Shown here in pieces: positions 39,916 through 50,796 of a stretch of DNA of 64,000 bases (positions within the stretch are counted from its first letter, which is position 1; every line of letters begins with the position of its first letter). Origin of the DNA: Pseudomonas sp. IPO3778 (GTDB lineage Bacteria; Pseudomonadota; Gammaproteobacteria; Pseudomonadales; Pseudomonadaceae); contig NZ_JACARC010000044.1 of assembly GCF_013386825.1 (NCBI RefSeq), positions 35,000 through 98,999 of the forward strand, read 5' to 3'. The position numbers were made by a program, and so were the translations under genes. Below the pieces are notes generated by a model, which was given only the letters and a program-made list of their open reading frames with translations, had not been told where the DNA came from and did no database searches.

Positions 39916-42012
39916 TTACGCCGCCGCCACCTGCACCGGCACGCCGTTCAACGCCGCGTTGCCCGACAGCTCATCCAGTTGCCGCTCATCCGTCAGGTCA
40001 TTCGCGCTCGCCCCAGGCTGCCCGCTGGCGATGGTCATCTGCACGCCCGGGCGGCCGTGGCCCCAACCGTGGGGCAGGCTGACTACGCCGGGCATCATGT
40101 CCAGGCTGGCCAATACTTCCACTTCGATCATGCCGATACGCGAGCTGACCCGCACCCGTTGCCCGTCACTCAACTGACGATGGGCGAGGTCGTCGGGATG
40201 CATCAGCAACTGGTGGCGGGGCTTGCCCTTCACCAACCGGTGGTAGTTATGCATCCAGGAATTATTGCTGCGCACGTGCCGGCGGCCGATCAGCAGCAGC
40301 TCGTTCACCTCGGGCACTGGCTGCGCCGCAAAGCGCGCCAGGTCGGCGAGGATCACCGGTGGAGCGGCCTGCAAACGGCCATTGGCGGTTTTCATGCGCC
40401 CGGCCAGGTTGGGCTTCAGCGGCCCAAGGTCCAGGCCGTGGGGATGATCCGCCAGCGCGGCAATGGACAACCTGTCGCCATAGGGCCCGGCCCGCAGCCC
40501 GAAGTCGATCATCTGCGCGGGTGGCATGGTCGGCTTGAGCGCGTTGCCGGTTTTTTCGGCAAACGCCTGGGCGAGACCGACGAAGATTTCCCAGTCGTGC
40601 AACGCGCCCTCGGGTTTGGGCAGGATCGCGCGGTTGAAGCGGGTGACGTTGCGCACCGCGAACATGTTGAACGTGGTGTCGTAGTGATCGTTTTCCAGCG
40701 CCGAGGTGGACGGCAGGATCAGGTCGGCATAGCGCGTGGTTTCGTTGATGTACAGGTCGACGCTGACCATGAACTCGAGGCCATCCAGCGCCTGCTCCAG
40801 TTGCCGGCCATTGGGTGTGGACAGCACCGGATTACCCGCCACCGTCACCAGGGCGCGGATTTGCCCTTCGCCCTCGGTGAGCATTTCTTCAGCCAGTGCT
40901 GATACCGGCAACTCGCCAGCGTATTCCGGCCGCCCGGAAACCCGGCTCTGCCAGCGATTGAAATGCCCGCCGGAGGTGGAAGCCACCAGGTCGACCGCCG
41001 GCGTGGTGCACAAGGCGCCGCCCACTTGGTCCAGGTTACCGGTGACCAGGTTGATCAACTGCACCAGCCAATGGCACAGGGTGCCGAACGCCTGGGTCGA
41101 CACGCCCATGCGGCCATAACACACCGCCTTGTCAGCCGCGGCGAAATCCCGCGCCAGTTGGCGGATCTGCTCGGCAGGCACCGCGCATTGACGGCTCATG
41201 GCCTCGGCAGTGAATCCGGCCACGGCGTGGCGCACGTCCTCCAGGCCGTCCACCGGCAGGTGACTGTCACGGGTCAGGTTCTCGGCAAACAGTGTATTGA
41301 GCAACCCGAACAACAACGCGGCATCGCCGCCCGGGCGCACAAACAGATGCTGGTCCGCCATCGCCGCTGTCTCGCTGCGACGCGGATCAACCACCACCAC
41401 TTTGCCACCCCGGGCCTGAATGGCCTTCAACCGTTTCTCCACATCCGGCACCGTCATGATGCTGCCGTTGGACGCCAACGGGTTGCCGCCAAGAATCAGC
41501 ATGAAATCGGTATGGTCGATGTCCGGGATCGGCAGCAACAGGCCGTGGCCGTACATCAGGTGACTGGTGAGGTGGTGGGGCAACTGATCCACCGACGTGG
41601 CAGAAAAACGGTTGCGGGTCTTGAGTTGGCCCAGGAAGTAGTTGCTGTGGGTCATCAGGCCATAGTTGTGCACGCTCGGATTGCCCTGGTACACCGCCAC
41701 CGCGTTCTGCCCATGACGTGCCTGGATGCCCGCAAGGCGCTCGGCTACGAGCGCAAAGGCGTCGTCCCACGGGATTGGTTGCCACTCGCTGCCTACCCGC
41801 AACATGGGCTGGTGCAGGCGGTCCGGGTCGTTCTGGATGTCTTGCAGGGCCACGGCCTTCGGGCAGATATGACCACGGCTGAAGGTGTCCAGAGGATCGC
41901 CCTTGATCGAGGTGATCGCGAGGCTCCCGTCTTCGCCCTGGGTGGTTTCCAGTGTCAGGCCGCAGATGGCTTCGCACAGATGACAGGCACGGTGGTGGAG
42001 AGTCTTGGTCAT
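39916..42012 (-). CDS. Molybdopterin-dependent oxidoreductase (formate dehydrogenase/BisC superfamily)
   Basis: 698 residues from the ATG at 42012. The N-terminus has a 4Fe-4S motif CHLCEAICGL plus GHICPKAVAL. Central blocks include VAVYQGNPSVHNYG, MLILGGNPLASNGS and YADLILPSTSALENDHYDTT. The C-terminal dinucleotide-binding region (HPDDLAHRQLSDGQRVRVSS) is present. No signal peptide, so it is probably cytoplasmic. The substrate cannot be told from sequence. An alternative long start reaches 42111 but adds an unlikely cysteine-rich leader. Confidence 0.85.
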   Translation of the reverse strand: MTKTLHHRACHLCEAICGLTLETTQGEDGSLAITSIKGDPLDTFSRGHICPKAVALQDIQNDPDRLHQPMLRVGSEWQPIPWDDAFALVAERLAGIQARHGQNAVAVYQGNPSVHNYGLMTHSNYFLGQLKTRNRFSATSVDQLPHHLTSHLMYGHGLLLPIPDIDHTDFMLILGGNPLASNGSIMTVPDVEKRLKAIQARGGKVVVVDPRRSETAAMADQHLFVRPGGDAALLFGLLNTLFAENLTRDSHLPVDGLEDVRHAVAGFTAEAMSRQCAVPAEQIRQLARDFAAADKAVCYGRMGVSTQAFGTLCHWLVQLINLVTGNLDQVGGALCTTPAVDLVASTSGGHFNRWQSRVSGRPEYAGELPVSALAEEMLTEGEGQIRALVTVAGNPVLSTPNGRQLEQALDGLEFMVSVDLYINETTRYADLILPSTSALENDHYDTTFNMFAVRNVTRFNRAILPKPEGALHDWEIFVGLAQAFAEKTGNALKPTMPPAQMIDFGLRAGPYGDRLSIAALADHPHGLDLGPLKPNLAGRMKTANGRLQAAPPVILADLARFAAQPVPEVNELLLIGRRHVRSNNSWMHNYHRLVKGKPRHQLLMHPDDLAHRQLSDGQRVRVSSRIGMIEVEVLASLDMMPGVVSLPHGWGHGRPGVQMTIASGQPGASANDLTDERQLDELSGNAALNGVPVQVAAA

Positions 42013-42639
42013 GGCCAGTCTCTTTATTGTGGGCTGAGCGCTTCGGACAAAAACTATGGCCCGCCCTCGGCAGCAGCGCCAGCAACGTTCGTCGTGTGAA
42101 TCCAGCGGCATCAGGCCAGGGCATGAGGAAACATCAGGAAACGTTTCAGCGCCCCACCCCCTCGTCGTTTAACTGCCCTAAAAACTGTAGACCTATTGAT
42201 CATTTACAAGATCGCCAGGGCGATCGGCCTTTGAGTTCGAATTGCCCATAAACGCCGTCGTGGCTTAAACCGAAGAAGCTCCACTAGCGTCGCCTTCAAG
42301 GCGATAGGAAATAGGTCCCTTGATGATCCCTCATGACACGGTTTCCAGGCTGGTTTAGGGTCGCATCTTCATCTTGAATATCTTTAACTTAATAGATACT
42401 CTCCTCGTCTTAAGCCAGCGAAAGCGAGAGCGAAAAATGGCGTAATACACACCCACAACATGTAGTAACCAAGCGATCTCACAGGGGGTGTGTATTTCGC
42501 CTCGCTGCAGGCTGCGTTCAAATAATTGAACGGCTCGGCATTGCCAAGTAACGCTCAGTCTGAAACGGTGCCATTACGCCTTTGGCGGTTCTGTCAGTAG
42601 ATCTTTGAAATGACCTTAGTCCCCATGGATGGAGCTGCG
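42013..42639. other. Gene-free stretch before the accessory insert
   Basis: About 620 bases with no convincing ORF. It contains an 11-bp inverted repeat (AATACACACCC at 42444-42454, GGGTGTGTATT at 42486-42496) around a 31-nt loop. The composition drifts to AT-rich towards the following genes. The divergent promoters of the oxidoreductase and the dioxygenase must lie here. Confidence 0.5.
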
Positions 42640-43461
42640 ATGAATGAGCTAGATGATCATGTGATATGCCATGGCATTACTGAACGGTGGTCATGTGAAA
42701 CCGAAACAGACTTCTGCGTCGAGGAAATCTTAACCAAGGGCTACACCATCCTACGCAGTAGCTTCGACGCTGCGATGATAGCGAAAGTTTCGCAGTACGC
42801 GGACTTATCCTATGAGATGCAGTGCGAGAAGCTTGGCGGCGAGCAGAACCTCTTAAAGATCAACGATGCCAATATCGCTCGTGCTCCCTGTGCTGAGTTC
42901 GATGAATTCATAGAAATTGCAATGGACCCCAAGATGCACAAAGTCGCAAATGCGCTTCTTGGAAAGAACTTCATTCTGTATTCTCAGAATGCAATTATTA
43001 ATATACCGTCAACAAATCACTATCAATTTACTTGGCACCGCGACCTTAATTACCAGCACTGGACTTCTTCACGTTGCTTGGCGTTAAGTGCCTTGTTATG
43101 CATTGACCCTTTTGACGCAGTGACGGGTGGCACTTATGTACTGCCGGCCACTCATAAGGTTGAGAAATTCCCTTCCGACCGCTATGTGCGCAGAAACCAG
43201 ACGTGCATACACGCACAACCGGGCGACTGGATTCTATTCGACAGCATGCTATACCACCGCACCGGCAAGAACTCGTCCCACGCCAAGCGTCGCGCTATCA
43301 ACCATATTCTGGTACCGCCGTTCATGGCACAACAATATGATTTCACGAACATGATCGGCGACAAGCTTACTACGTCCGAAGAGCGAGTTTTTTTCGGGCA
43401 GGGACGCGGGGTCGCCTCCACCGCCACTGAATGGCGCCAATCCCGGATAGACCGCCCATGA
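42640..43461 (+). CDS. Phytanoyl-CoA dioxygenase (PhyH) family protein
   Basis: 273 residues from the ATG at 42640, preceded by GGAG at 5 nt; ATGs at 42610 and 42625 lack such support. The Fe(II)/2-oxoglutarate signature is visible: His-x-Asp in FTWHRDLNYQHW, and the distal His plus 2-oxoglutarate Arg in LYHRTGKNSSHAKRRAIN. GTYVLPATHKVEKFP is the usual PhyH core strand. It hydroxylates an unknown small or sugar-linked substrate. It is coupled by a 4-nt overlap to an FkbM methyltransferase. The AT-rich composition signals acquisition. Confidence 0.82.
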   Translation: MNELDDHVICHGITERWSCETETDFCVEEILTKGYTILRSSFDAAMIAKVSQYADLSYEMQCEKLGGEQNLLKINDANIARAPCAEFDEFIEIAMDPKMHKVANALLGKNFILYSQNAIINIPSTNHYQFTWHRDLNYQHWTSSRCLALSALLCIDPFDAVTGGTYVLPATHKVEKFPSDRYVRRNQTCIHAQPGDWILFDSMLYHRTGKNSSHAKRRAINHILVPPFMAQQYDFTNMIGDKLTTSEERVFFGQGRGVASTATEWRQSRIDRP

Positions 43462-44543
43462 CTAATATCAGCGAAACTATTGACGCCCTCTTCGAACGTT
43501 CTTCTCGCGAATTAGCAGACAAGATTGCGTTCTTCGACAGCAACGACTTTTATCTGTATGGCTCCGGCAACATGGGGCGTGCGGTACTCGCCCTATTTCG
43601 CAAGGTTGGATGTGAGCCCCGTGGCTTTATCGACGACACACCCGCCAAACAAGGCACGGTGATCGACGGCTTGCCGGTCGTTAGCGCACCTGTGTCTGCC
43701 TCTTCGTCTATCGTTGTATGCATCCATAATCCTCACCACAACTATCAAAACACCTTGGACAGGTTTGGCGAAAAAACACTTTCGTTCATGCATATCCCGT
43801 GGCTTTTTCCGGAGCTTTCAATCGCTCACGCTGCACATCCGAATAGCTATCGACAATACCGGAACGATATTATCGCAGTGTATGAAGCACTCGCTGACGA
43901 AACCTCACGCCGCACGTTTCTGGAACAACTGGCTTTCCGTCTCACGCTCGAATGGAACTTCAGCGAGTTCACCGAACCGCCATACTTTCCGAACGACATC
44001 GGCCTTCCATTCGATAGCCCTGTTAACTTTATTGACGCCGGCGCCTATGATGGCGACACAGTGAAGTTGTTCCTCCAGCACTTCCCACGCCCTGGAAAAA
44101 TAGTTGCTGTTGAAGCAGACCCGACTAATTACGCCAAGCTTAAGGAGTACATGGACGGACTCGACATCGAACAAAGCAGCCATCATGCGGCGATGGACGG
44201 GGTGGAAGGCGTCCTGAAATTCGATGCGACCGGCGACATGGCAGCGCGCCTCTCTGAAAAAGGGCAGATCACTGTCAATAGCTACACACTGGAGCACTTC
44301 ATGAAAGAGGTGGGCGACCCTTGTTATGTGAAGTTTGATGTAGAAGGCGCCGAGTCTTCAATTATTGAGCATTCTCAGGACTTGCTGCGGGACCGCAAAC
44401 CAATCCTTGCAGTCAGCGTGTACCACCACGCTCCGGACATGATTGAAATCCCCCTGTCACTGCATCGTCTCGGCTACCGCATCACTCTGCGTTACCACGG
44501 CATCGACGGTGCCGACTTGGTTCTGTACGGCACAGCGGCTTGA
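43458..44543 (+). CDS. FkbM-family methyltransferase with N-terminal Rossmann-like domain
   Basis: 361 residues. The N-terminal ~100 form a nucleotide-binding-like fold (FYLYGSGNMGRAVLALFRKV, RGFIDDTPAKQG), as in proteins that act on nucleotide sugars. The C-terminal FkbM methyltransferase has SAM motif I NFIDAGAYDGDTVKLF, acidic AVEADPTNYAKLKEYM and KFDVEGAESSIIEHS. FkbM enzymes O-methylate sugars or secondary metabolites. The start overlaps the dioxygenase stop (ATGA). Together they may decorate a surface glycan or small metabolite; the product is unknown. Confidence 0.85.
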   Translation: MTNISETIDALFERSSRELADKIAFFDSNDFYLYGSGNMGRAVLALFRKVGCEPRGFIDDTPAKQGTVIDGLPVVSAPVSASSSIVVCIHNPHHNYQNTLDRFGEKTLSFMHIPWLFPELSIAHAAHPNSYRQYRNDIIAVYEALADETSRRTFLEQLAFRLTLEWNFSEFTEPPYFPNDIGLPFDSPVNFIDAGAYDGDTVKLFLQHFPRPGKIVAVEADPTNYAKLKEYMDGLDIEQSSHHAAMDGVEGVLKFDATGDMAARLSEKGQITVNSYTLEHFMKEVGDPCYVKFDVEGAESSIIEHSQDLLRDRKPILAVSVYHHAPDMIEIPLSLHRLGYRITLRYHGIDGADLVLYGTAA

Positions 44544-45031
44544 GTTATAGGTTGTGTACAACATCGTTCCACATCTGATATTTATCTCGTTCTTATTCGC
44601 TATCCGGTCGGGTACAGGACTGCAAACGCTACGTTAAATCTACCGATACCGCGGTCGGGATGTAGGTTGGCACCTACACCCCAGCTGCCGTTCTACTTCG
44701 ATACAGGCTGGGTTCGCCAGCTATAAGGGCGAACCATTCGAAGCTTGATCCGCAAGCGCGAGTATTTGCCCAACCCTGTGGCCAGTTTCTGCACGGCCGA
44801 ATCGAAAACAGCTGTCATCTGCAAATACCAGCACAGTGGGTCTTGGCCGACTCGCAATTTGACCTGAGGCCGCCAAAGATCAACAGCCGGACACCGGAAG
44901 AAAACTGCGACCTCTGCCTCCTGAAGGGTGCCAAACTGCTCTAGTGGATCATCATTTGAGACCACCCCAAGGCTGGAGGGTGGGCCCGCATTGAAAGCTC
45001 AGAGGTAACTGCACCAAGTTCACAGGCAACG
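44544..45031. other. Gene-poor remnant region after the FkbM gene
   Basis: About 490 bases without a convincing complete gene. A 90-codon minus-strand frame at 44693-44965 has no ribosome site and no recognised motif. The stretch leads into an integrase remnant and looks like decayed island DNA. Confidence 0.45.
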
Positions 45032-45163
45032 ACGCGTCTGATGCCAAACCGGAACGCGGGGCTTATTGCAAACCAGCCGGGTCACAGTGTACAAATGTTG
45101 CTCTCGACCTATACGAAGTGGATTAGCTCCACCTCCGACGGGACCGAACCGGGCAAGCTGTAA
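45032..45163 (+). pseudogene. C-terminal remnant of a tyrosine recombinase (integrase)
   Basis: The frame reads RLMPNRNAGLIANQPGHSVQ, MLLSTYTKWISSTSDGTEPG and stops at 45161-45163. GHSVQMLLSTY with the tyrosine at 45110 is the final catalytic block of phage-type integrases (Gly-His ... Tyr nucleophile), followed by the usual KWI tail. The upstream catalytic Arg and His-x-x-Arg blocks are not found, so the gene is broken. It probably came with the PhyH/FkbM insert. Confidence 0.65.
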
Positions 45164-45363
45164 TTTCGTCGTTTGGGCCCATCATTGGCCCAGCCAGATT
45201 CCCTATAAATCAAGCACCCTATTGGTAAGACGCGACATTTAATTATAAGATCGCGCCTTCCCCTATTTCGTCGCCCCGTGCGGCTTTCGCCGCAGGTCTC
45301 GCCCGTTTTCAAAATAAACAAGGCTTTGAGTATCTGCGGTCTGTTGCAAAAAGGTAGTTAATG

Positions 45364-46284
45364 ATGAGCGCAAGGCACTTTCTCTCCCTGATGGATTGCA
45401 CGCCCGAAGAGCTGGTCAGCGTGCTCCGTCGAGGCATTGAGCTTAAAGACCTGCGTAACCGCGGCGTACTGTTCGAGCCTTTGAAAAACCGCGTGCTCGG
45501 GATGATTTTCGAGAAGTCGTCGACCCGCACCCGTGTGTCCTTCGAAGCCGGCATGATCCAGCTCGGCGGCCAGGCCATCTTCCTGTCGCCTCGCGATACC
45601 CAACTGGGCCGCGGCGAACCCATCAGCGACTGCGCGATTGTGATGTCGAGCATGCTGGATGCGGTGATGATCCGTACCTTCGCCCACAGCACCCTCACCG
45701 AATTTGCCGCCAACTCCCGCGTGCCTGTGATCAACGGTCTGTCCGATGACCTGCACCCGTGCCAGTTGCTGGCCGACATGCAAACCTTCCTCGAACAGCG
45801 CGGCTCGATCCAGGGCAAGACTGTGGCCTGGATCGGCGACGGCAACAACATGTGCAACAGTTATATAGAAGCGGCGATCCAGTTCGACTTCCAGTTGCGC
45901 GTTGCCTGCCCTGAAGGCTATGAGCCGGACGCAAAATTCCTGGCCCAGGCCGGCGACCGCGTGACTATCGTCCGCGACCCGCGCGAGGCGGTCATCGGTG
46001 CGCACCTGGTGAGCACCGACGTCTGGACCTCCATGGGCCAGGAAGAAGAAACCGCCAAACGCCTCACGTTGTTCGCACCGTTCCAGGTCACCCGCGCGCT
46101 GCTCGATGCGGCCGCACCGGACGTGCTGTTCATGCACTGCCTGCCGGCTCACCGCGGTGAAGAAATCAGCCTCGACCTGCTGGACGATCAACGCTCGGTG
46201 GCCTGGGCCCAGGCAGAAAACCGCCTGCACGCACAAAAGGCCCTGCTCGAATTTCTGGTTGCACCGGCGTACCGCCCTGCATGA
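45364..46284 (+). CDS. argF: Ornithine carbamoyltransferase (anabolic)
   Basis: 306 residues starting MSARHFLSLMDCTPEELVSV, very like P. aeruginosa ArgF; an ATG at 45361 is adjacent. Carbamoyl-phosphate binding STRTRVSFEAG, ornithine loop VPVINGLSDDLHPCQ and HCLPAHRGEE are present. It makes citrulline for ArgG. It overlaps the ABC ATPase gene by 4 nt. The upstream 200 bases have no recognised ArgR site. Confidence 0.97.
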   Translation: MSARHFLSLMDCTPEELVSVLRRGIELKDLRNRGVLFEPLKNRVLGMIFEKSSTRTRVSFEAGMIQLGGQAIFLSPRDTQLGRGEPISDCAIVMSSMLDAVMIRTFAHSTLTEFAANSRVPVINGLSDDLHPCQLLADMQTFLEQRGSIQGKTVAWIGDGNNMCNSYIEAAIQFDFQLRVACPEGYEPDAKFLAQAGDRVTIVRDPREAVIGAHLVSTDVWTSMGQEEETAKRLTLFAPFQVTRALLDAAAPDVLFMHCLPAHRGEEISLDLLDDQRSVAWAQAENRLHAQKALLEFLVAPAYRPA

Positions 46285-47327
46285 GCCAGCCATTACTGCT
46301 GAACCTGCGCAATCTGGCATGCGGTTATCAGGACCAACGGGTGGTGCAGAACCTCAACCTGCACCTCAACGCCGGCGACATCGGTTGCCTGCTGGGCTCC
46401 TCGGGCTGTGGCAAGACCACCACCCTGCGAGCCATAGCCGGGTTTGAGCCAGTGCACGAAGGCGAGATCAGCCTGGCGGGCGAAGTCATCTCCAGTGCCG
46501 GTTTCACACTGGCGCCGGAGAAACGTCGGATCGGCATGGTGTTCCAGGACTACGCGCTGTTTCCACACCTCAGCGTGGCCGACAACATCGCCTTCGGCAT
46601 TCGCAAACACCCGCAAAAAGAGCGGGTCGTCGCCGAACTGCTGGAACTGGTGAACCTGAAGAACCTGGGCAAACGCTTCCCCCACGAGCTCTCCGGCGGC
46701 CAGCAACAGCGCGTCGCCCTGGCCCGTGCCCTGGCGCCGGAACCACAGCTGTTGCTGCTGGACGAACCCTTCTCCAACCTCGACGGTGAACTGCGGCGCA
46801 AGCTCAGCCATGAAGTGCGCGACATCCTCAAGGCGCGGGGCACCAGTGCGATTCTGGTGACCCATGATCAGGAAGAAGCCTTCGCGGTGAGTGACCATGT
46901 GGGTGTGTTCAAGGAAGGTCGCCTGGAGCAGTGGGATACGCCCTACAACCTCTACCACGAACCGCTGACACCCTTTGTCGCCAGCTTTATTGGCCAGGGT
47001 TACTTCATTCGCGGGCAGCTGAATACGCCGGAGTCGGTCACCACCGAACTGGGCGAGTTGCGCGGCAATCGTGCCTACACCTGGCCTACAGGCGGCGCCG
47101 TGGATGTATTGCTGCGCCCCGACGACATTGTTTATGCACCGGACAGCGCCTTGAAAGCGCGGATTGTCGGCAAGACATTCCTCGGTGCATCGACCCTGTA
47201 TCGCCTGCAGCTGCCGACAGGCGCGCAGCTGGAATCGATCTTTCCCAGCCATGCCGACCACTTGGTCGGTGCCGATGTGGGGATTCGCGTCGCGGCCGAG
47301 CACCTGGTCTTGTTCCAAGCCATGTAG
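46281..47327 (+). CDS. ABC transporter ATP-binding protein (Fe3+/polyamine type)
   Basis: 348 residues. Walker A GSSGCGKTT, Q-loop, signature LSGGQQQRVALARAL, Walker B LLLLDEPFSNLD and switch His in LVTHDQEEAFAV are all there. The C-terminal ~110 residues form a TOBE domain (VDVLLRPDDIVYAPDSALKA). Such subunits energise import of ferric iron or polyamines, but no permease or binding protein gene is next to it. The argF pairing is conserved (PA3537-PA3538). Confidence 0.9.
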   Translation: MSQPLLLNLRNLACGYQDQRVVQNLNLHLNAGDIGCLLGSSGCGKTTTLRAIAGFEPVHEGEISLAGEVISSAGFTLAPEKRRIGMVFQDYALFPHLSVADNIAFGIRKHPQKERVVAELLELVNLKNLGKRFPHELSGGQQQRVALARALAPEPQLLLLDEPFSNLDGELRRKLSHEVRDILKARGTSAILVTHDQEEAFAVSDHVGVFKEGRLEQWDTPYNLYHEPLTPFVASFIGQGYFIRGQLNTPESVTTELGELRGNRAYTWPTGGAVDVLLRPDDIVYAPDSALKARIVGKTFLGASTLYRLQLPTGAQLESIFPSHADHLVGADVGIRVAAEHLVLFQAM

Positions 47328-47421
47328 GAGCGAGCTTGCTCGCGAAAAACCTGAGAGCACCACACTCATTCAGGAAAACCGCGTTACCGTAAACGATTTT
47401 CGCGAGCAAGCTCGCTCCTAC
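47324..47421. repeat. REPIN overlapping the ABC ATPase stop codon
   Basis: GTAGGAGCGAGCTTGCTCGCG and its inverted copy CGCGAGCAAGCTCGCTCCTA flank about 50 bases. The stop TAG of the transporter gene lies in the first arm. Confidence 0.88.
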
Positions 47422-47429
47422 AGAAAGCA

Positions 47430-47900
47430 TCACGCCCGGCCAATTTCCGCGAACTTGGCCTGGGTGTGTTCGGCCAGCACCGCTGCTGCCAACTCCACTT
47501 CAAGCCCCCTTCTCCCCGCACTGATAAAAATGGTCGGAAACGACTGCGCCGTCACATCGACAAAGGTGCGCAGGCGCTTCTTCTGCCCCAGCGGACTGAT
47601 GCCACCCAACAAATAACCGGTCGCGCGCTGCGCCGCGGCCGGGTCTGCCATCTCGACCTTTTTCACCCCCGCCGCCTGCGCCAACGCTTTTAAATCCAAA
47701 CTTCCGACGACCGGCACAACGGCCACCAGCAGCTCAGCTTTTTCACTGCTGGCCAGCAGGGTCTTGAACACCTGCGCCGGATCGAGCCCCAATTTTTCCG
47801 CGGCCTCCAGGCCATAAGACGCCGCCTTGGGATCATGTTCGTAACTGTGGATTCGATGTTCGGCGCGAACTTTTTTCAACAGGTCCAATGCGGGCGTCAT
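47430..47900 (-). CDS. ybaK: Cys-tRNA(Pro)/Cys-tRNA(Cys) deacylase YbaK
   Basis: 156 residues from the ATG at 47900. KAASYGLEAAEKLGLDPAQV, FKTLLASSEKAELLVAVVPV and YLLGGISPLGQKKRLRTFVD are YbaK/EbsC blocks including the conserved lysine in FKTL. The enzyme hydrolyses Cys mischarged on tRNA-Pro. It ends just beyond a REPIN, which may separate it from the convergent ABC ATPase gene. Confidence 0.93.
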   Translation of the reverse strand: MTPALDLLKKVRAEHRIHSYEHDPKAASYGLEAAEKLGLDPAQVFKTLLASSEKAELLVAVVPVVGSLDLKALAQAAGVKKVEMADPAAAQRATGYLLGGISPLGQKKRLRTFVDVTAQSFPTIFISAGRRGLEVELAAAVLAEHTQAKFAEIGRA

Positions 47901-48091
47901 GAGGGCTCCAGGCTTGGCAAAACGGTGAAAAAAACAGACGGCCAATTCTAGGCCAACACGCGTCAAAAGGCTCTAGTCCGATGCCCTCTGCGACGCCCCC
48001 ACCCGACCCTCTTCCGCCACTCCCTGCGTCCACGCCACGATCATTCACCACACCAATAATTACAAAATGACCGATCGTTCACTTTCGACCT

Positions 48092-48134
48092 TTGACAGCC
48101 GTCATTCTTGTCTATATTTTTTCGTTTACGAATA
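48092..48134 (+). promoter_or_regulatory. glpF promoter with candidate GlpR operator
   Basis: -35 TTGACA (48092-48097), 17-nt spacer, -10 TATTTT (48115-48120). TTTCGTTTACGAATA immediately after the -10 is an imperfect palindrome like GlpR operators. The rest of the 47901-48261 interval has no gene. Confidence 0.55.
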
Positions 48135-48261
48135 CTGTAGGAATAGACCTACGGATTCAAAGCAGTAAGCCGCGAACAGGATGGGGATCCTGGCCACGGC
48201 GAAAATCGCCGATTGCCCGCTGAGGCAAAACGCCAGACAACAACAAAAACAGAGGTTTTCC

Positions 48262-49116
48262 ATGACAACTGCTCTTCAACAGCCTTCACTCTCAAGCCAA
48301 TGCATGGCCGAATTTCTGGGCACTGCGCTGCTGATCTTCTTCGGTACCGGGTGTGTTGCTGCGCTCAAGGTCGCGGGCGCCAGCTTTGGCTTGTGGGAAA
48401 TCAGTATCATCTGGGGGATCGGCGTCAGCATGGCGATCTACCTGAGTGCCGGTATTTCCGGGGCTCACCTCAATCCTGCGGTCAGTATCGCGCTGTGCAT
48501 TTTTGCCGATTTCGAGAAGCGTAAACTGCCGTTCTACATCATCGCCCAGGTCGCCGGCGCCTTCTGCTCGGCGGCGTTGGTTTACACGCTCTACAGCAAC
48601 CTGTTTTTCGATTACGAACAAACCCACCACATGATTCGCGGCACCCAGGCCAGCCTGGAGTTGGCGTCGGTGTTCTCCACCTACCCTCATCCACTGCTCG
48701 GCACTGCCCAGGCGTTCCTGGTGGAGATGGTCATCACCGCGATCCTGATGGGCGTGATCATGGCCCTGACCGACGACAACAACGGCCTGCCCCGTGGCCC
48801 GTTGGCGCCGCTGCTCATTGGTTTGCTGATCGCCGTGATCGGCAGTGCCATGGGCCCGCTGACCGGTTTTGCGATGAACCCGGCGCGTGACTTCGGCCCC
48901 AAGCTGATGACCTTTTTCGCCGGTTGGGGTGAAATGGCCTTCACGGGCGGGCGCGATATTCCTTATTTCCTGATTCCGATCTTTGCACCGATTGTCGGTG
49001 CCTGCCTCGGCGCAGCCGCGTATCGCGGGTTGATTGCCCGCCACTTGCCGAGCACCGCAGTGGCTACAACGGATGCCACCGAAACGGCCGCAACCGGCAA
49101 AACCCGTACGTCCTGA
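48262..49116 (+). CDS. glpF: Glycerol uptake facilitator (aquaglyceroporin)
   Basis: 284 residues. The two pore motifs are GAHLNPAVSIALCIF and GFAMNPARDFGPKL, on half-membrane helices, with six transmembrane segments around them. GlpF lets glycerol diffuse in, and GlpK traps it. The frame continues upstream to 48181 but the ATG at 48262, with an AGAGG ribosome site, is chosen. It leads the glpF-K-R-D set. Confidence 0.95.
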   Translation: MTTALQQPSLSSQCMAEFLGTALLIFFGTGCVAALKVAGASFGLWEISIIWGIGVSMAIYLSAGISGAHLNPAVSIALCIFADFEKRKLPFYIIAQVAGAFCSAALVYTLYSNLFFDYEQTHHMIRGTQASLELASVFSTYPHPLLGTAQAFLVEMVITAILMGVIMALTDDNNGLPRGPLAPLLIGLLIAVIGSAMGPLTGFAMNPARDFGPKLMTFFAGWGEMAFTGGRDIPYFLIPIFAPIVGACLGAAAYRGLIARHLPSTAVATTDATETAATGKTRTS

Positions 49117-49196
49117 TGCGATAGCCTGGGCCCACTGCCCTTTTGCGGCCCAGGCTGTTTACTTAACTTCCCTATTCTCCGTCCAAGGCAATCGAC

Positions 49197-50702
<1,506 letters not shown>

Positions 50703-50796
50703 GCCAAGCGCCGGACCCTCATAGGGTTGTAACTGGCAGGGAGCTGATTCCTGCGTCATCATGGGCCACTTTTTACGGCAGCCCAAAGGACGCACC

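Noticed and set aside
44693..44965. 90-codon minus-strand frame after the FkbM gene
   Set aside because: No ribosome site, no recognised motif, and located in decayed island DNA. A real but unknown gene cannot be excluded.
47324..47421. Possible CRISPR-like repeats among REP elements
   Set aside because: The repeats come as single inverted pairs with no regular spacing or spacers and no cas genes.
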